From contig JBITNC010000001.1 in NCBI GenBank assembly GCA_050084985.1, forward strand, positions 110,608,001 to 110,672,000: DNA of 64,000 bases, given 5' to 3'. The notes below the pieces were generated by a model. The model had not been told where the DNA came from and searched no databases. It saw only the letters and a program-made list of their open reading frames with translations. Position numbers and translations under genes: made by a program. The DNA is from Nageia nagi. Its lineage: Eukaryota; Pinophyta. Every line of letters starts with the position of its first letter. Within the stretch, counting starts at the first letter, position 1. This document shows positions 44,397-56,345 of the stretch, in pieces.

Positions 44397-46902
44397 TTAA
44401 GCAATTACTTTACATACTTGGGATGGTTTGGTAACATAGATACATTTTGTAGATGCAAGGAAAAATAGAGGTACCTTCTTGGTGATGAATTTCATATCAT
44501 TGGTAATGTATGAATAGGCATGCATGTTGTTAGCAATGTCCATTTTCTTTGCTTTTTCTTCAAAATTTGATTTTCCAATACTATAATCCCTATTTGTTTT
44601 CTTTGGACATCTTCTGCATCCATTCTTATTAGAAAAATAATAACTCATGTAATGTGAAGTACTTACCATGCTAATATAGCCTGTTGGTTATGAAGTTGGT
44701 AAAGGATTTGTGAATATCTCCAAGTGTCCATTATCAAGGTGTACATGGCCTTCATTTGTAGTAGTATTATCATCCATTTGAATTGCTTTCTTATTAATAA
44801 AAATTCTAAATGATATTTCTTAAAACCCTATAATTCCTTGTTAGCTGTCTTGGTGTCCTATGATAATTACAAAATTCCTCATATCTATAATTTTTAGTCA
44901 CACTATTAGGAAAATGGGGATGAACAATTGGTGAAAGCTCAATAAGTTCTTTTTTTAATAACACATTAAGAATTTTATCAATAGTGTCAGTTAACTTTGT
45001 AAATTTTCATTATGGTCTATTATTCCTCTTATCAAAATTATTCACTTTAGGTTTTTTATATTTTTCTAAAGATGTTACTTTCTTTTCATAATTTTGAGGT
45101 TTTTTATAATGCATATTATAGATTTTCTTTATACAAGCCTCTTTTTTAAACAAGATATCCATTATTTCAGCCAATGTCAAATCATGGCCAAAGATAACCA
45201 ATAACTTATATACAGGTAATAAAGCATTTGCAAATGTATCTTTCAAATATTATTCATGCATAGTAATATTATTTGTAGTTTATTTCCATATTTTCACAAA
45301 ATGAGACAAATATTGGTTTGGCAATTCTTAATTTTAAATAAATCCTTTAATTGAAACTTTTTTGCAATATTGTATATAAAGTACTTAAAAAATTGATGTA
45401 TCAAATCTTCATATTTATCAATGCCTTTTTAGGAAGAATAAAATACCATTTCAATGCATCATATTTTAAACTATGTGAAAAATAATTTTGCAAGCATATC
45501 TTTATTATGAATATATTCCATAACTTCTTGAATTTTTCTAACATGCATCTATGTATCTTGTAAACCATCAAACTTTATAAACTTCACACTCTTTTTACCA
45601 GTAAGTATTTTAGAAATAATTCTATAAATCAAAGGATGTTTCAAATAAAATAAGAAATAATCTTCATCATCTTTAAGCAATTCTTTTCTAATTTTTGAAT
45701 TCTTTCTTCCATTATTTTGGCAGTGTTTCTGACCATAGGGGTTTGAGTTAATTATTGATTTTGGATAATAGGTGTGTTAGCTATTGGGGGTGGTGGAGAG
45801 GTTTGAGGTGGAACATTATTATTTTGAAATGAAGATTTATTTTCATTTCTAAGCTTTTTTCTTTAAGTAAAAAAATGACCCTATTTTATTTATTCTTTCA
45901 TGGTCAAGTTTATTAAGTAATTCTATCATAAACTCTAGTTATTCATGAGAAGCTTTATAAAAGGATGTAGACTCTTGAGCATATTGAAGTATTTAAAGTT
46001 TAATATTATGTTCTTCTTATGACCGATCAAGGTTACATTTATAAGCATTATTAAAAGTATCAACAAGTTGTTATCTATTTTTTAAACTAGTATCTTCATT
46101 GTACATAATACACTTACCTTTATCAAAAAGCATACCAATTTTGTAGTGTTTAGCATTAAGGATTAGGTGTTCATAATCATCCCCACTTTCCATACCATCA
46201 TCCTTGACAACCACTTCATTTGCAAGATTTGTAACATCTTATTCCATGCTATTAGTGGTGTGTGTAGGTTGGCACATAGTTGATGACATCCTGATGAATA
46301 TTAGAGACCCTCCAACTTGAAGAACTTGCATTTTCATAAGAGAAAAAACTATCTAAGGAATACAAAGGTGCAAAATCTACTTCTAATAACTCATAATTAG
46401 TGAGGATATTAATGCCACTTTTAGCATTATGAGTAAGAAAATATTCTAACTTTTCTTTATTAGATAACAATTCCTTAATAGAGTAAATATGGCTAGGAAT
46501 TTTATCAAACTTCTCAATTTTAGCATTACTATCAAAAGTATCACCATGAATTTCTAAGCTTACACTTTCAAAATAATAGTGATAAATATTCATATCCAAT
46601 CTATTGGTAGTTTCTCTAATAATATCCATTTTATTTCTAAAGCTTGTAGATTTAGTGTCACTATGTGCATCAAGCTCCATATGGTCATCAAGATGAGGCT
46701 CTTATAGAGGTAAATTAGGGTTACCACTAACATTTATCTAGATATCATTAAAATGAATCTTACACCTTGAGGCTTTAAGTTTTTCTACATTCAAATATAT
46801 TTTTAAAATATAGGTAGAATAAACCCTAGTTTTATCATTTTCTCTAGGTACTATTTGAAGAGCTTCAAGTAAAGAAATGAATAATAGTGAAAATGGATTC
46901 AT
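44397..46902 (-). pseudogene. gag: Element C gag
   Basis: ATG 46902 (MNPFSLLFISLLEALQIVPR) is in frame with the long open stretch 46680-46252. The capsid-like core is near 45600-45350 (KFIKFDG, LAKLFF, IDKYEDLIHQFF). A second open part is 45246-45010. The zinc-knuckle region near 44890-44850 reads FCNYHRTPRQLTRNY: first Cys and His kept, later ligands altered. The protein continues past NPLPTS (about 44690), as A's gag does after NPLPSH, to a stop near 44397. It is broken by stops but complete in layout; no protease follows. Confidence 0.8.
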
Positions 46903-46944
46903 GACTCTTTAGAAAGGATTCCCTACACCAAGATTTAGGTGAGC

Positions 46945-46966
46945 AAGAATGTCAAGTTCACCAAAA
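46945..46966 (-). other. Element C primer binding site
   Basis: The minus strand reads TTTTGGTGAACTTGACATTC right after the LTR end TTTACA. It matches the sites of E and H. Confidence 0.8.
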
Positions 46967-47699
46967 TGTAAACCTCAAATTATGCAAATATGAATAAACA
47001 TAATTAAATAAATAATCTATAATATACAACTAAATATACAATATACACTATATCATATTACAATAGATAGTCATGAAATGCATGAACTTGATATGAAGTG
47101 TATGTACAATCCTTAAAAGTAGATAGTAGTGAATCTTCAAAGGATTGGGATCAAATTTAGGATGAGCTCACAATAAATCTTCATAAGAGTGTAACAATGA
47201 GCCAAACATTGAAATCTAGAACTCCCGATCTAGAAGTTACATCTTGCTGATGATGTAGGAGTAGAACATTGCTAACTGTGTGGAATAGGATGAATCATGT
47301 TGTGTGCATGAGATGGGAAGTTCAAAACTTGAAGTATAACAAACATTCCTTATAGGTGGCATCCAAAGACATCATTATAGTTGAAAACCACCTATCAAAG
47401 TTCTTTATCATATAAAAAGAGTTTTAATCTCTATGGAAATCAACCTATTATGCCTATATTTATAGCTTGCAAAGGACATAGAGAGGAATGAGGCTGACTC
47501 CCAACAATAATAATAATACTTTTGGTATTCAAGATAACTTAAAATAAGACCCATGAGATATGATATAGAATTTAATATAACATATAGAATTACATTATAA
47601 TATATTTTTATCTTGACATATGTAATATTGCATTAAATCATTTAAGAAGTCTAAATATGATTTATTAAATAAATAATAAATCACTTTTAGGCCTCTACA
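46967..47699 (-). repeat. Element C 5' LTR (733 bp)
   Basis: It has exactly the same length as 39042-39774 and is followed by CCTTA. On the minus strand it starts TGTAGAGGCCTAAAAGTG and ends TTTACA. Confidence 0.92.
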
Positions 47700-47704
47700 C
47701 CTTA

Positions 47705-48430
47705 TAGCCATGCATTTTAGTATTTGTTTGAGGAACTTAGATTGACATGAATCTAAAATCCTACCTTACTTTAGGTATTTGTAGATTTTAGTGTAGCATT
47801 TATGTAATGGAAGGATAACAAATATGAGGGGCTTTTTCTTGAAGAACCCTTGGTAATAATCATCATACACAAAAGATCAATATCTAAGGCTACTGATTTT
47901 GATAATAGTTCATCATCTTGTATTGATATATATGTTAATGAAGCAACATTAGCCATAGCATTCATAATTCTATTATTATTCCTTAAAATATTTTTAAACT
48001 AAATCTATGTGAAGCATATTTGAACCATGAAAGCAACTAAGTCCTTATATGGATATAATTTCTCATCTTTTGTATTGTAAAAATCATTAGTTTGGTTGAT
48101 GAAAAGCTATGAATCACCATAAACTTTGAACTAGTTGATTCCAATATTGATTATTTCTTGTAATCCCAAGACCAAAGCTTCATTCTTATCCATGTTATTA
48201 GTGCATTCAAAATTTAACTTGAAAGCCATAGGAATCATACCACCTTTAGGGGATACTAGCACAATTCCTACCCTAGCCCCTTGAAAACATTTAGAGTCAT
48301 CAAAAAATAATGTCCATGTTTTATCTTCATAATGTTCAACTAGTTCTACAAGCTCATTCTCCCTACCATATTCATCACATGGTGCTACTATAGTCATATC
48401 AACTATAACCTTTCCCTTTATTACTTTTTT
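47705..48430 (-). pseudogene. Element D second RNase H
   Basis: The minus strand reads WTLFFDDSKCFQGARVGIVL then MIPMAFKLNFECTNN (about 48325-48200) and later AMANVASLTYI (about 47960-47930). This is the RVT_3-type RNase H that defines Tat elements; A's equivalent is IHFDGSRCEQGGGVGVV. FDGS has become FDDS. The continuation into integrase is cut by C at the CCTTA site. Confidence 0.82.
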
Positions 48431-50250
48431 GCATTTATATTGAAGGTCAAACTCTTGTAGGTCTATTATCCTTTTGGTTGGCCTTCCTTGTAACTATGAT
48501 TTTGATAATTAATAACTTAATGTATTAGCTTGATCTACAATAAAGTTAGTGTTGGTGATCATTTAGTTCCTTAATTTTGATGTTGTGTAAATTATTACAT
48601 AAAACAACTTTTCAATTGGTGTGTAATTGATTTCTACTTTCTATACTAGTGTCTTAGATAAATAGTACACAATCATCTCCCTATTTTCTTTGTCAAGTTG
48701 CACAAGGAATATCCCATAACATTTCTTGTGATTGGGATATATAAATATAGAACTTTGGTATGGTCAACTAGCTATAAAATATGAGGATTGAGCAAGTAAC
48801 TTTTTATGTCTTCAAATTCTTTTTAACACTCCTTGGTCCATATGAACTGATTTCCTTTCTTAAGCAAGTAGGATAATGGAGCTATTTTTTTCACTAATAG
48901 AGCTATGAATATTTTAACTACTTGTAACTTTGCTTGTAGACTTCTTAGTCATTTAATATTCCTTAGTAGAGGAAAGTTTGGTATAGCTTTAACCTTTTAA
49001 GGGTATATCTTTATGCCTCTTATAGATATAATATAACCTACTAACTTGCTACTAAATACCCCAAAAATACACTTCTTAGGATTTATCTTCAAGTTAAATT
49101 ATCTCATCCTTTCAAAAATGACTCATAGGTCATCTAAATGATTTTTCTTCTTAGTTTATTTATCAAGAATATAATCAACATATACTTCAACTAATTTATG
49201 AGTGAGATCATAAAACATAGTTATCATATCTCTTTGGTGTGTTTCCCTTGTATTTTTAAGGTCAAAGAAATTGACTACCCAAAAATCATTCCCCAAGGTA
49301 TGGTGAATATTATTTTATGTTGATCTTATTTGTTAATTCTAGTTTGATTGTATCTTTAAAAATCATCCATGAAAGATAGCAACTCATGTCCTATTGTTGA
49401 ATCCATAATTATGTCATTATATGGAAAAGGAAAATGTCCTTTAGAAAAGCCTTATTAAAGTCTCTAAAATCTATGCAACATCTAATTTATCTATTTGGTT
49501 TCAAATCTAGAACAATATTAGCTAACTAAGGTGAATAACCAATGGGTTCAATGAATTCTACCTTGATATACTTATCAATTTCTTTCTTTATTAGCAAGAA
49601 ATGCTTTGGGTTCATTAGTCTTCTTTTCTACTATACAAGTTTGGCATCTTTCTATACCACCAAATTGTGAGTGACAAAAGATGGATCTAACATTATCATA
49701 TGACTATATTCCCAACAAAATATATCCTTCAATCTTATTAAGATCTATTTACATGCTTGTTTATCTTCCCTAATGATTCATGTTCCAATTTGAACAATTT
49801 GTGCTACCTCTTGTGTACCAATGTTTATCTCAACAAGATTCTCATTCAACTATAGTATCTCATCATCAAGATGAGAAAGGTTAGGTAATGCCCCAAATCC
49901 TATTATGCCATAAGAGAAATAATATGACACATACATATACACACATCCCTAGCTACCTATCCTACTCCTTTATAATGAAAGAAGAAGGTAAGTTATTGTA
50001 TCAGGGAAGAAATTGTTATGTCTTCCATATCCTCTTTAAAGTAAGCATCATGATGATAAATGATCTTGCCCTACCTTATGGAATGAAATGGTTTGAACTT
50101 TGATCTTTCTTCTAACATGTGCAAAATTCCATCATCTATTTCAAATACTTTAGCATACCTAGAAACTTCCTTATGAAATATGTGGTAAGAGGAATTACTA
50201 TCTATTTCTATATCATGGGCATTGAGGTTAGTGTGGACATTAATGCTACT
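48431..50250 (-). pseudogene. Element D reverse transcriptase and RNase H
   Basis: On the minus strand: LDPSFVTHNLVV (about 49690-49655), CIDFRDFNKAFLKD (about 49470-49430), MDSTIGHELLSFMDDF (about 49410-49365), IPWG (about 49295) and VEVYVDYILDK (49190-49160). The catalytic YVDD has decayed to YVDY at 49171-49182. RNase H sequence continues to about 48430. Many stops and shifts are present. The start with the acidic linker is approximate. Confidence 0.8.
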
Positions 50251-51190
50251 ATGGGTTCAGGCCTTCTTATGAGATTTATCACTTTTTTTTTATATTAACT
50301 CAACTATATTAACTAAATACATGCATGATTATGTTTCTAATTCTTTTTAACTATTGTATGAGATCAAATTTTTTTGAATTACCTTCTTTGATACTAGGCC
50401 ATTTTTCCTTTATTTTCTTGAAACATTTTCACATGTAACTCTTCAATTCCCTATTTATTCCTACTAATCCCTTTACATTTATATTTTCTAAATTATATGT
50501 ATTTAGGTATCAATGGTGTATGACACCTCATTTGCCTTATCTTCTTATTGACCTTAACATAGGCTACCACCTTGTTATTTTCTATATTAGAATCTAATTT
50601 GATTATGAGGTATCCATATTATATAATGTCATTTTGACATCATCTTCTTTTGACTCAAAATGATCTTGGCTACATTTGTAATAGTGAGGACAACATAGGC
50701 ATTGAGGTGAGCATGAGTGCTGAGGCTAGTATGAATGTTGATCATTATTTAATTTTTACATGCTACTAAAATGTTTGATATTCTTTTCAATGACCTTCTA
50801 TATAATGGCATATGTGCCAAAACCTACTTCTTTGTATAAATGCATAATATCATTAATATATTCTTCATATTACTCAATATATTTATCATTATCCTCATGG
50901 ATTTCAATATTTTCTATATGAAACTATGATGCTCTTTACTTATGCAGTCATGTTTGGATTTTCTTCTACTATTTCAACTAAATATTCTTGTCCATCATGG
51001 TTCAATTTAATCAATTGATGTAATGTATATGGTACACATCTCATTGGATGTATCTATGGTCTCTAAAGAAGAATATCATAAGGAATATTCTTATCTAAGA
51101 TATATGTCATAACTTCCACTATCTTTGGTTGCAACTAAATATGTAACATGATATGTATGGTACAATGTTTGCTATCACTAAAATAGCATA
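50251..51190 (-). other. Element D protease-RT linker region
   Basis: Decayed sequence between protease and RT on the minus strand. I see no domain; the position matches A's acidic linker. Confidence 0.4.
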
Positions 51191-51680
51191 TAATATTGTA
51201 CTTTTTTCTCAAAATTTAGGCATCAACTTATCACCAAACTTCTTGAAGAAATTAATAGAAAAAAATTCAAACCTACACCACCATCTATAAATGTATGATT
51301 GATTGATTTACCTAATATCTTTATGTATATATAGATTGGCAAGCATTTATCAATGATATCATCACTAGGAATCTCATCTATTGTATATGTTATAGCATTG
51401 TTTAAATAACTAATCATTCCTACCTATGAGCTAGTGGAAATATTAGTATCAATACTAATGCCACTAAGTAATTCAAATAATGCCATTATATGCTCTCTAC
51501 ATATTTCATATAACTAAAGTAAATTGATTTTAGCATTGGTATTCTTTAGATTTTATACAATATTCTTTTTTCATTTTTCTTTCTTATTTTACTTAAGAGA
51601 AGATTTATAAGGGACCTATTTTGTAGCAAAGACTAGGTTAGGAATACCTTTATTTGATCTTGTTGTTACATTACAGGTTT
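51191..51680 (-). pseudogene. Element D protease
   Basis: KSINHTFIDGGVGLNFF, with catalytic Asp at 51283-51285, gives the D-G-G pattern typical of Tat proteases, unlike the D-E-G of A, B and F. The open stretch 51417-51223 carries it; upstream sequence includes pieces like IDEIPSDDIIDKCLPIYI. Confidence 0.75.
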
Positions 51681-52974
51681 ACACTGAATCTAATCCTACA
51701 TCTGATGCTACTTTTATCCTAAATTCATCATAAAACTCAATAAGTTCTCCATTATCATCACATATAATCATATTTACCATGTTTATAGGAAGTAGGTCTT
51801 GATATTTAACTTTAAGCACATCATTTTCATATAATATTGTATTACTATCTAATAAGTGCTTCAACTTCTTTCTCATAACATAACAACATAATGTATTATA
51901 TCCTTTAACTTGGTGATATTTGCAAGATTGATTATCCCTATACCAAATAAGATTTTTATAATTAGGTCCATATTATTTTCCTTGGATTCATTAGAGTAGA
52001 CCTTTTTCTAGACATTCCTCAAACATTTGACTAGGATTTACTAGTAGTAGATATAAATCTTTGACTGATTTTCTATATTTGGATTTATCTTGAGTAGTTA
52101 GTTTAACTACATTGACTAAAGTATCATTATTTTTTTATAAGGTTTCTTACCACTATCATTTTTTGAATAAAAGGATTTGTACTTACTTAAATTAGACTTT
52201 ACTAAGAATTCCTCTTTTTCAATAAGAAAAGGAATCATATGCATAAATGAACCATTAACATACTCAAGTGTATTTTCAACAAGAATAGGATTAATGTTAT
52301 TAGGGAATACCTTTACAATATTCTCTTCAACCTTTTGTTCAATGGACCTCTAAATCTTCATGAATTTAGGGGCAATTTGTCAAACCTTTCCATTTGTCCT
52401 TGCTTACAACAATAAGTTCTATTAAATCCTAAAATGAGTCTTCAACTAATCCATCAATTTTTGATATGATGATATGAAACCACTTATGAGCTTCACAAGT
52501 TAAACTCATAGGGAAATATTTTACTTTTAAAGGATCATTAATCCAACATTTAATTTCTATAATGTACTTAAAATCCTAAAGATGTGTGATATGATCACTC
52601 TCACCATTGAACATTTTGAATTTAGGATTCTTATTTATACCCATGAGGAGTGTGTTACAAATTTTCATGCTTAAAGGTTTTCCCTTGTTCTTTATTTAGT
52701 CTATACCAAATCCAAATTTATTCCCAAGCTTTGAAACTTGGGACTCAAGCTACCTAAATTCCTCATTTTTAAAGGTACCAAAATTTAACATATTGTTTCT
52801 AGCATTCACACCACTATTAGCATTAGTGTTGATGGTAGCATCTATGCTAATGTGCATATTTGCACTATTTTGATTAACTATCTAAGCTATAGGTGCATAT
52901 GCCTTTGTGATAAGAGTTTTAAACTCAAGCATTACCATTAATTTAGTCAATACTTTGGGAATTATATTCACCAT
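51681..52974 (-). pseudogene. Element D gag
   Basis: ATG 52974 (MVNIIPKVLTKLMVMLEF) is a plausible start. The capsid-like core is at about 52630-52440 (KFKMFNGESDHITHL, FPMSLTCEAHKWF). The knuckle region at about 51930-51885 reads CKYHQVKGYNTLCC, a C-x2-H-x4-Y-x4-C pattern with the second His changed. It is followed by MRKKLKHLLDSNTI (51876) and an acidic stretch. Stops and shifts are frequent. Confidence 0.75.
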
Positions 52975-53094
52975 TTCTATCACACTTACAAAATTATTGT
53001 TTAAATGCAATCAAGAATCCTATGGTTCTTTATGTAAAGAGATAGGTTGGATTGAGAGCACTTTATATTCTAAACTTAATTAAGAGAAATAAAA

Positions 53095-53118
53095 TGCTAT
53101 AAAAGGTTGGTTCCAATA
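53095..53118 (-). other. Element D primer binding site
   Basis: The minus strand reads CAACA (LTR end), TA, then TTGGAACCAACC. It differs from the A and C family sites. Confidence 0.55.
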
Positions 53119-53254
53119 TGTTGATATGTGTTTTGGTACACCTAAGGTTTTAGCCTAAATGAACTAAATAGACATAAACATTTAAGTATGTAATATCTAA
53201 GTTAATTAGCTCAAATTAAAAAAATATAAATAATAGAAAAATAGAATTATAGCA
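53119..53254 (-). repeat. Element D 5' LTR fragment
   Basis: It matches 35548-35680 closely (TTTAGCCTAAAT, AACATTTAAGTATGTAATATCTAA) and stops where H's LTR begins. The remainder must lie right of the window. Confidence 0.82.
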
Positions 53255-53880
53255 TGTATATGCCTAAAAATGAATCTTCTTATATTAAATAATTCATTTT
53301 ATAGCATTGAGGAATATTTTTTATAAAAGGAGTTAAAATATACCCAAGGCAAGGTAATCAATGTATTGGATTGTTGCATTATGTAAGAGGTGTAAAATAT
53401 CAAGAAAGGAACCACAAATAATGTAATATGAAATTATCCCAACAATCAAAGAGGATCAAAATATTTATATAAAACAATATCAAAGGAAACATAATCCACA
53501 CATGGGTAGATAGCTAGAGAAAAGGAGTAGAACATTCAATATCATTTTACTTGATCAAAAAAGGTTTTTCATAACACCACCCATTCTTAGATTTGTTCTA
53601 ACCTTAATATTGTCTTATGCATTTCAAGTTTTTCTTATGGATCTACATATTTTGCATTGTTAATGACATGCATCTCTAAGGCTATTAACTACATTCATTT
53701 CTCATGGTATGGTGTTTCAAATGCTATATGATTCCTATTATTCCTTATAGATGCGAATTTGATGAAGATATCTTATTTATCACTTTTGTAAATATTTCAT
53801 ATTTATAATGTATACTTAAATATTACATTAAAGAAAAATAATACTTCAATTTATTATTTATGCATTATTTTTAGTCTATA
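53255..53880 (+). repeat. Element H 5' LTR (~626 bp)
   Basis: It starts TGTATATGCCTAAAAATGAATC and ends AGTCTATA (expected TACA). It shares TTAAAATATACC and ATAACACCACCCATTCTTAGATTT with E's LTR. Confidence 0.8.
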
Positions 53881-53900
53881 TCTTGGTAAACCTGACTATT
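53881..53900 (+). other. Element H primer binding site
   Basis: TCTTGGTAAACCTGACTATT follows the LTR directly and matches the C and E sites. Confidence 0.75.
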
Positions 53901-53989
53901 TCGATTCATCTCACCATACTAGTGAGATCTCATGAGATTTCTATGAAGCATTGACATTATTAACAACATGTAAAGATCATTTTTGCATT

Positions 53990-55493
53990 ATTATTGCTAT
54001 GAAAAATGGAACAAATTATAATTCAATTGACTAAGATAGTATAATAATTAGCTAAGTGACTAGGATGCAAAATTTTGGTAGTAAATCATAGTCAATTATA
54101 GATCCAAATATAGTGGCAAGGATAACTAATATTAAGAATAGTAAGACATCCCAGTAAAAAGAGGAAGATTATAATGGTGTCTTTACCACACTCTTATTGT
54201 ATTATATTCATAATTATCCCCTAATACCCAATCATAAGGCCCCTAAGTTTGAGATATTTAGTGGTGATCATACAAAGTAACATCTTATTAGCTTTTTGGA
54301 GGAGTGCTTTCTAAAATCAGGATCAAAGGAAAAATTAATAGTAAAAATTTTCCCAAGGAGTTTGAAAGGTGATACCAACTAATGTTTCTACAATTTTTTG
54401 AAGCGATCCATAGATTCATTCAAGTCATTGGTACAATTATTCATTAATCAATACAAGCATAATATCAAAGAGCAAAGAATTGTACACAATTGTGTGCCCT
54501 ACACCAAGGAAGAAATGAAACCTTATAAAAGTATATTCAAATATTAAAAAAGATATGAAAATATATTCATAACAAGTTAGATGAGAATGAAATTTATGGT
54601 TTATTCAAAGATTCTATTTTTCCAATTATTAATTTGCATGCTCCAACTGAGAAAGGTATTGGATTTGGAGTATTGGTAAAATAATTGTTACAAAAAGAAA
54701 ATGTCTTGCTTGAGTTAGAAGATCTTAAATATACATATAATTCATAAAATAAGAATAATTGTAATACATACACCAATAAGGAGGAAAAAATAGTAAATAT
54801 GGTTGATGCACTTGCACCTACACCTACCCCTATGTTAACAATGTCAACTATAATGAGATGATAGTATTTATTGTATATTAGATTAAGAATGGTTTATTTT
54901 GAGAGATTTGGTTAAGAAGGGTTTATTGTATACATTATATAGAAGAGTAGAAAATGATAGTATTTCAATGGGAAATTCTAAGGCTTATTATTCTTATCAT
55001 CAAATAAGAGGTCATCCTATAAATTTTTGTAAAGTACTAGAAGTTACAATTTTGTACCTTATTGCATAAGGGAAATATCAAATTAATCATAATGATTAAG
55101 ATTCATAGATTGCAATAAATAAAGTTTTAGTGGATAGAAAGTTTTGTGCTACATTAATAAGGGAGCATCTAAGGAATATTCCAAATCTAGTTACTACTAA
55201 ACAAGTAAGTGTTCCACATGATCCTAAAGCTTATAGCATGATTGAGTAATTGAAAACTACTCCTGATAAGATTAACTTTTATGATCTCATATCGATATCT
55301 AAAAAACATCAAAAGATATTGTATGATTTGTTAAAAAATAGAAACCATTCCCACCAATATGACTATTGCTATTTTTTAAAAAAACTTAGATCTATTAAGA
55401 AATATGATGGAATTTCCTTTTATAGGTGTAAAAAACTTACCAAAGAATTTTTCACCAAATGTTTAGCCTTGTATATCACACCAATGATAGAAG
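53990..55493 (+). pseudogene. Element H gag and start of the protease region
   Basis: The N-terminal part includes KEEDYNGVF (about 54158). The capsid-like core runs about 54260-54480 (KFEIFSGDHTK, LISFLEECF, VKIFPRSLKGD, LVQLFINQYKHNI). The knuckle near 54985-55030 reads YYSYHQIRGHPINFC, where the first Cys of the C-x2-H-x4-H-x4-C pattern has become Tyr. The last open stretch (55250-55498) may be the start of the protease region (INFYDLISISKKHQKILYDLL). Many stops; cut off by F. Confidence 0.75.
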
Positions 55494-56323
55494 TATAAAC
55501 ACCTAAAAGTAACATACGAAGGAAGAATAAAAAAATTAAAATAAATATTAATATCTTACTATAGTTTGCTAATTTTTAGCATTTGACTTCAACTATTTAC
55601 AACTCAGGTTAGATGTTAACATCCAATACTTGGACATGATGAATATGTAATTTGAAAAAGAAAAATAAAAATGGTAACTCTTGAAGCATCTTAGGAAGAA
55701 ATCAAGGGATAATGGGTGACTCATCATCCATACAACACATCTCAACTTTAGATCATAGCCATGACAAAGTTGGATAGGTTTTTCTATGCACATTTTTATC
55801 TTAAAATTGGAAATTCTACATTTTTCCAAAATATATAAATAAAGCCTTCAATAATAAAGTAAGGGGAACTAGTTTGAATGCAAAGTTACTCTATTGGAAC
55901 ACTTCCAAATTTATTAAATATATTATTATTTCATGTTTTTACATGCTTATTTATGTTAAGTATTATGCTTATTTTTATGATATGAATAGGTATGTTTGAT
56001 ATCTTTTCTATTTCCATGTGTATAGGGTTAATAGATGTAGAGAAGTGGAATTGATTAGTGAAATTAGAACAAAGGAAAAAAAATAAAAAAAAGAGAAATC
56101 TAGACTTCTTGTAGGTATCAAAAGATAATTTTCAAGGCTTGTAGACACTATAAATGGCCAACAAATACCAAAATATTATTTTGTAAAAATCCCTTTTGCA
56201 AGGTAATGAATCAAAAGAGATTCATAATTGTATCATTGAGATATATTAATAAGTAATAAAGAAAATGTTGTTTGTAACATGTCATATCTTGTTTGTTAAC
56301 CAAATTGCATTTTAAGTATGATA
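55494..56323 (+). repeat. Element F 5' LTR (~830 bp)
   Basis: It starts TATAAACACCTAAAAGTAAC (TG decayed to TA), has TATAAATA at 55834-55841 and ends AGTATGATA. It aligns to B's 3' LTR throughout (GCTTGTAGACACTA, AATGAATCAAAAGAGATT). Confidence 0.85.
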
Positions 56324-56326
56324 TTC

Positions 56327-56345
56327 TAGCACTAGAAGGAGGGCC
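56327..56345 (+). other. Element F primer binding site
   Basis: TAGCACTAGAAGGAGGGCC is three bases after the LTR end and equals A's site except at two positions. Confidence 0.8.

Larger units (their letters stand above)
39042..47699 (-). mobile_element. Element C: gag-only LTR retrotransposon with an antisense PMD gene
   Basis: Two 733-bp LTRs and a 5-bp TSD (CCTTA) define a complete 8,658-bp element. On the minus strand it has a PBS, a long gag with zinc knuckle and a polypurine tract. I found no protease, RT, RNase H or integrase. On the plus strand, between gag and the 3' LTR, lies a PMD-type gene. C must have used enzymes from relatives such as E or H, whose RT or gag belong to the same family. 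The LTRs differ by roughly 15% by eye with no net length change. Confidence 0.88.
35548..53254 (-). mobile_element. Element D: old minus-strand Tat-type retrotransposon split by C and H
   Basis: The 3' LTR is at left (35548-36360) and the start of the 5' LTR at right (from 53119), with gag, PR, RT, RNase H, second RNase H and integrase in order on the minus strand. Element C interrupts it exactly between the second RNase H and integrase. Element H interrupts its 5' LTR at 53254. The internal part without C is about 8.1 kb. Its LTRs and PBS differ from both the A and C families. Confidence 0.85.
53255..55493 (+). mobile_element. Element H: plus-strand relative of C and E, truncated by F
   Basis: The 5' LTR (53255-53880), primer site and gag are visible before F's LTR begins. 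The LTR aligns to the minus strand of E's LTR and the primer site matches C and E. H interrupts D's 5' LTR. Confidence 0.8.

Noticed and set aside
48131-48397. A host RNase H gene
   Set aside because: It is in order and orientation with D's RT and integrase, so it is D's second RNase H domain.
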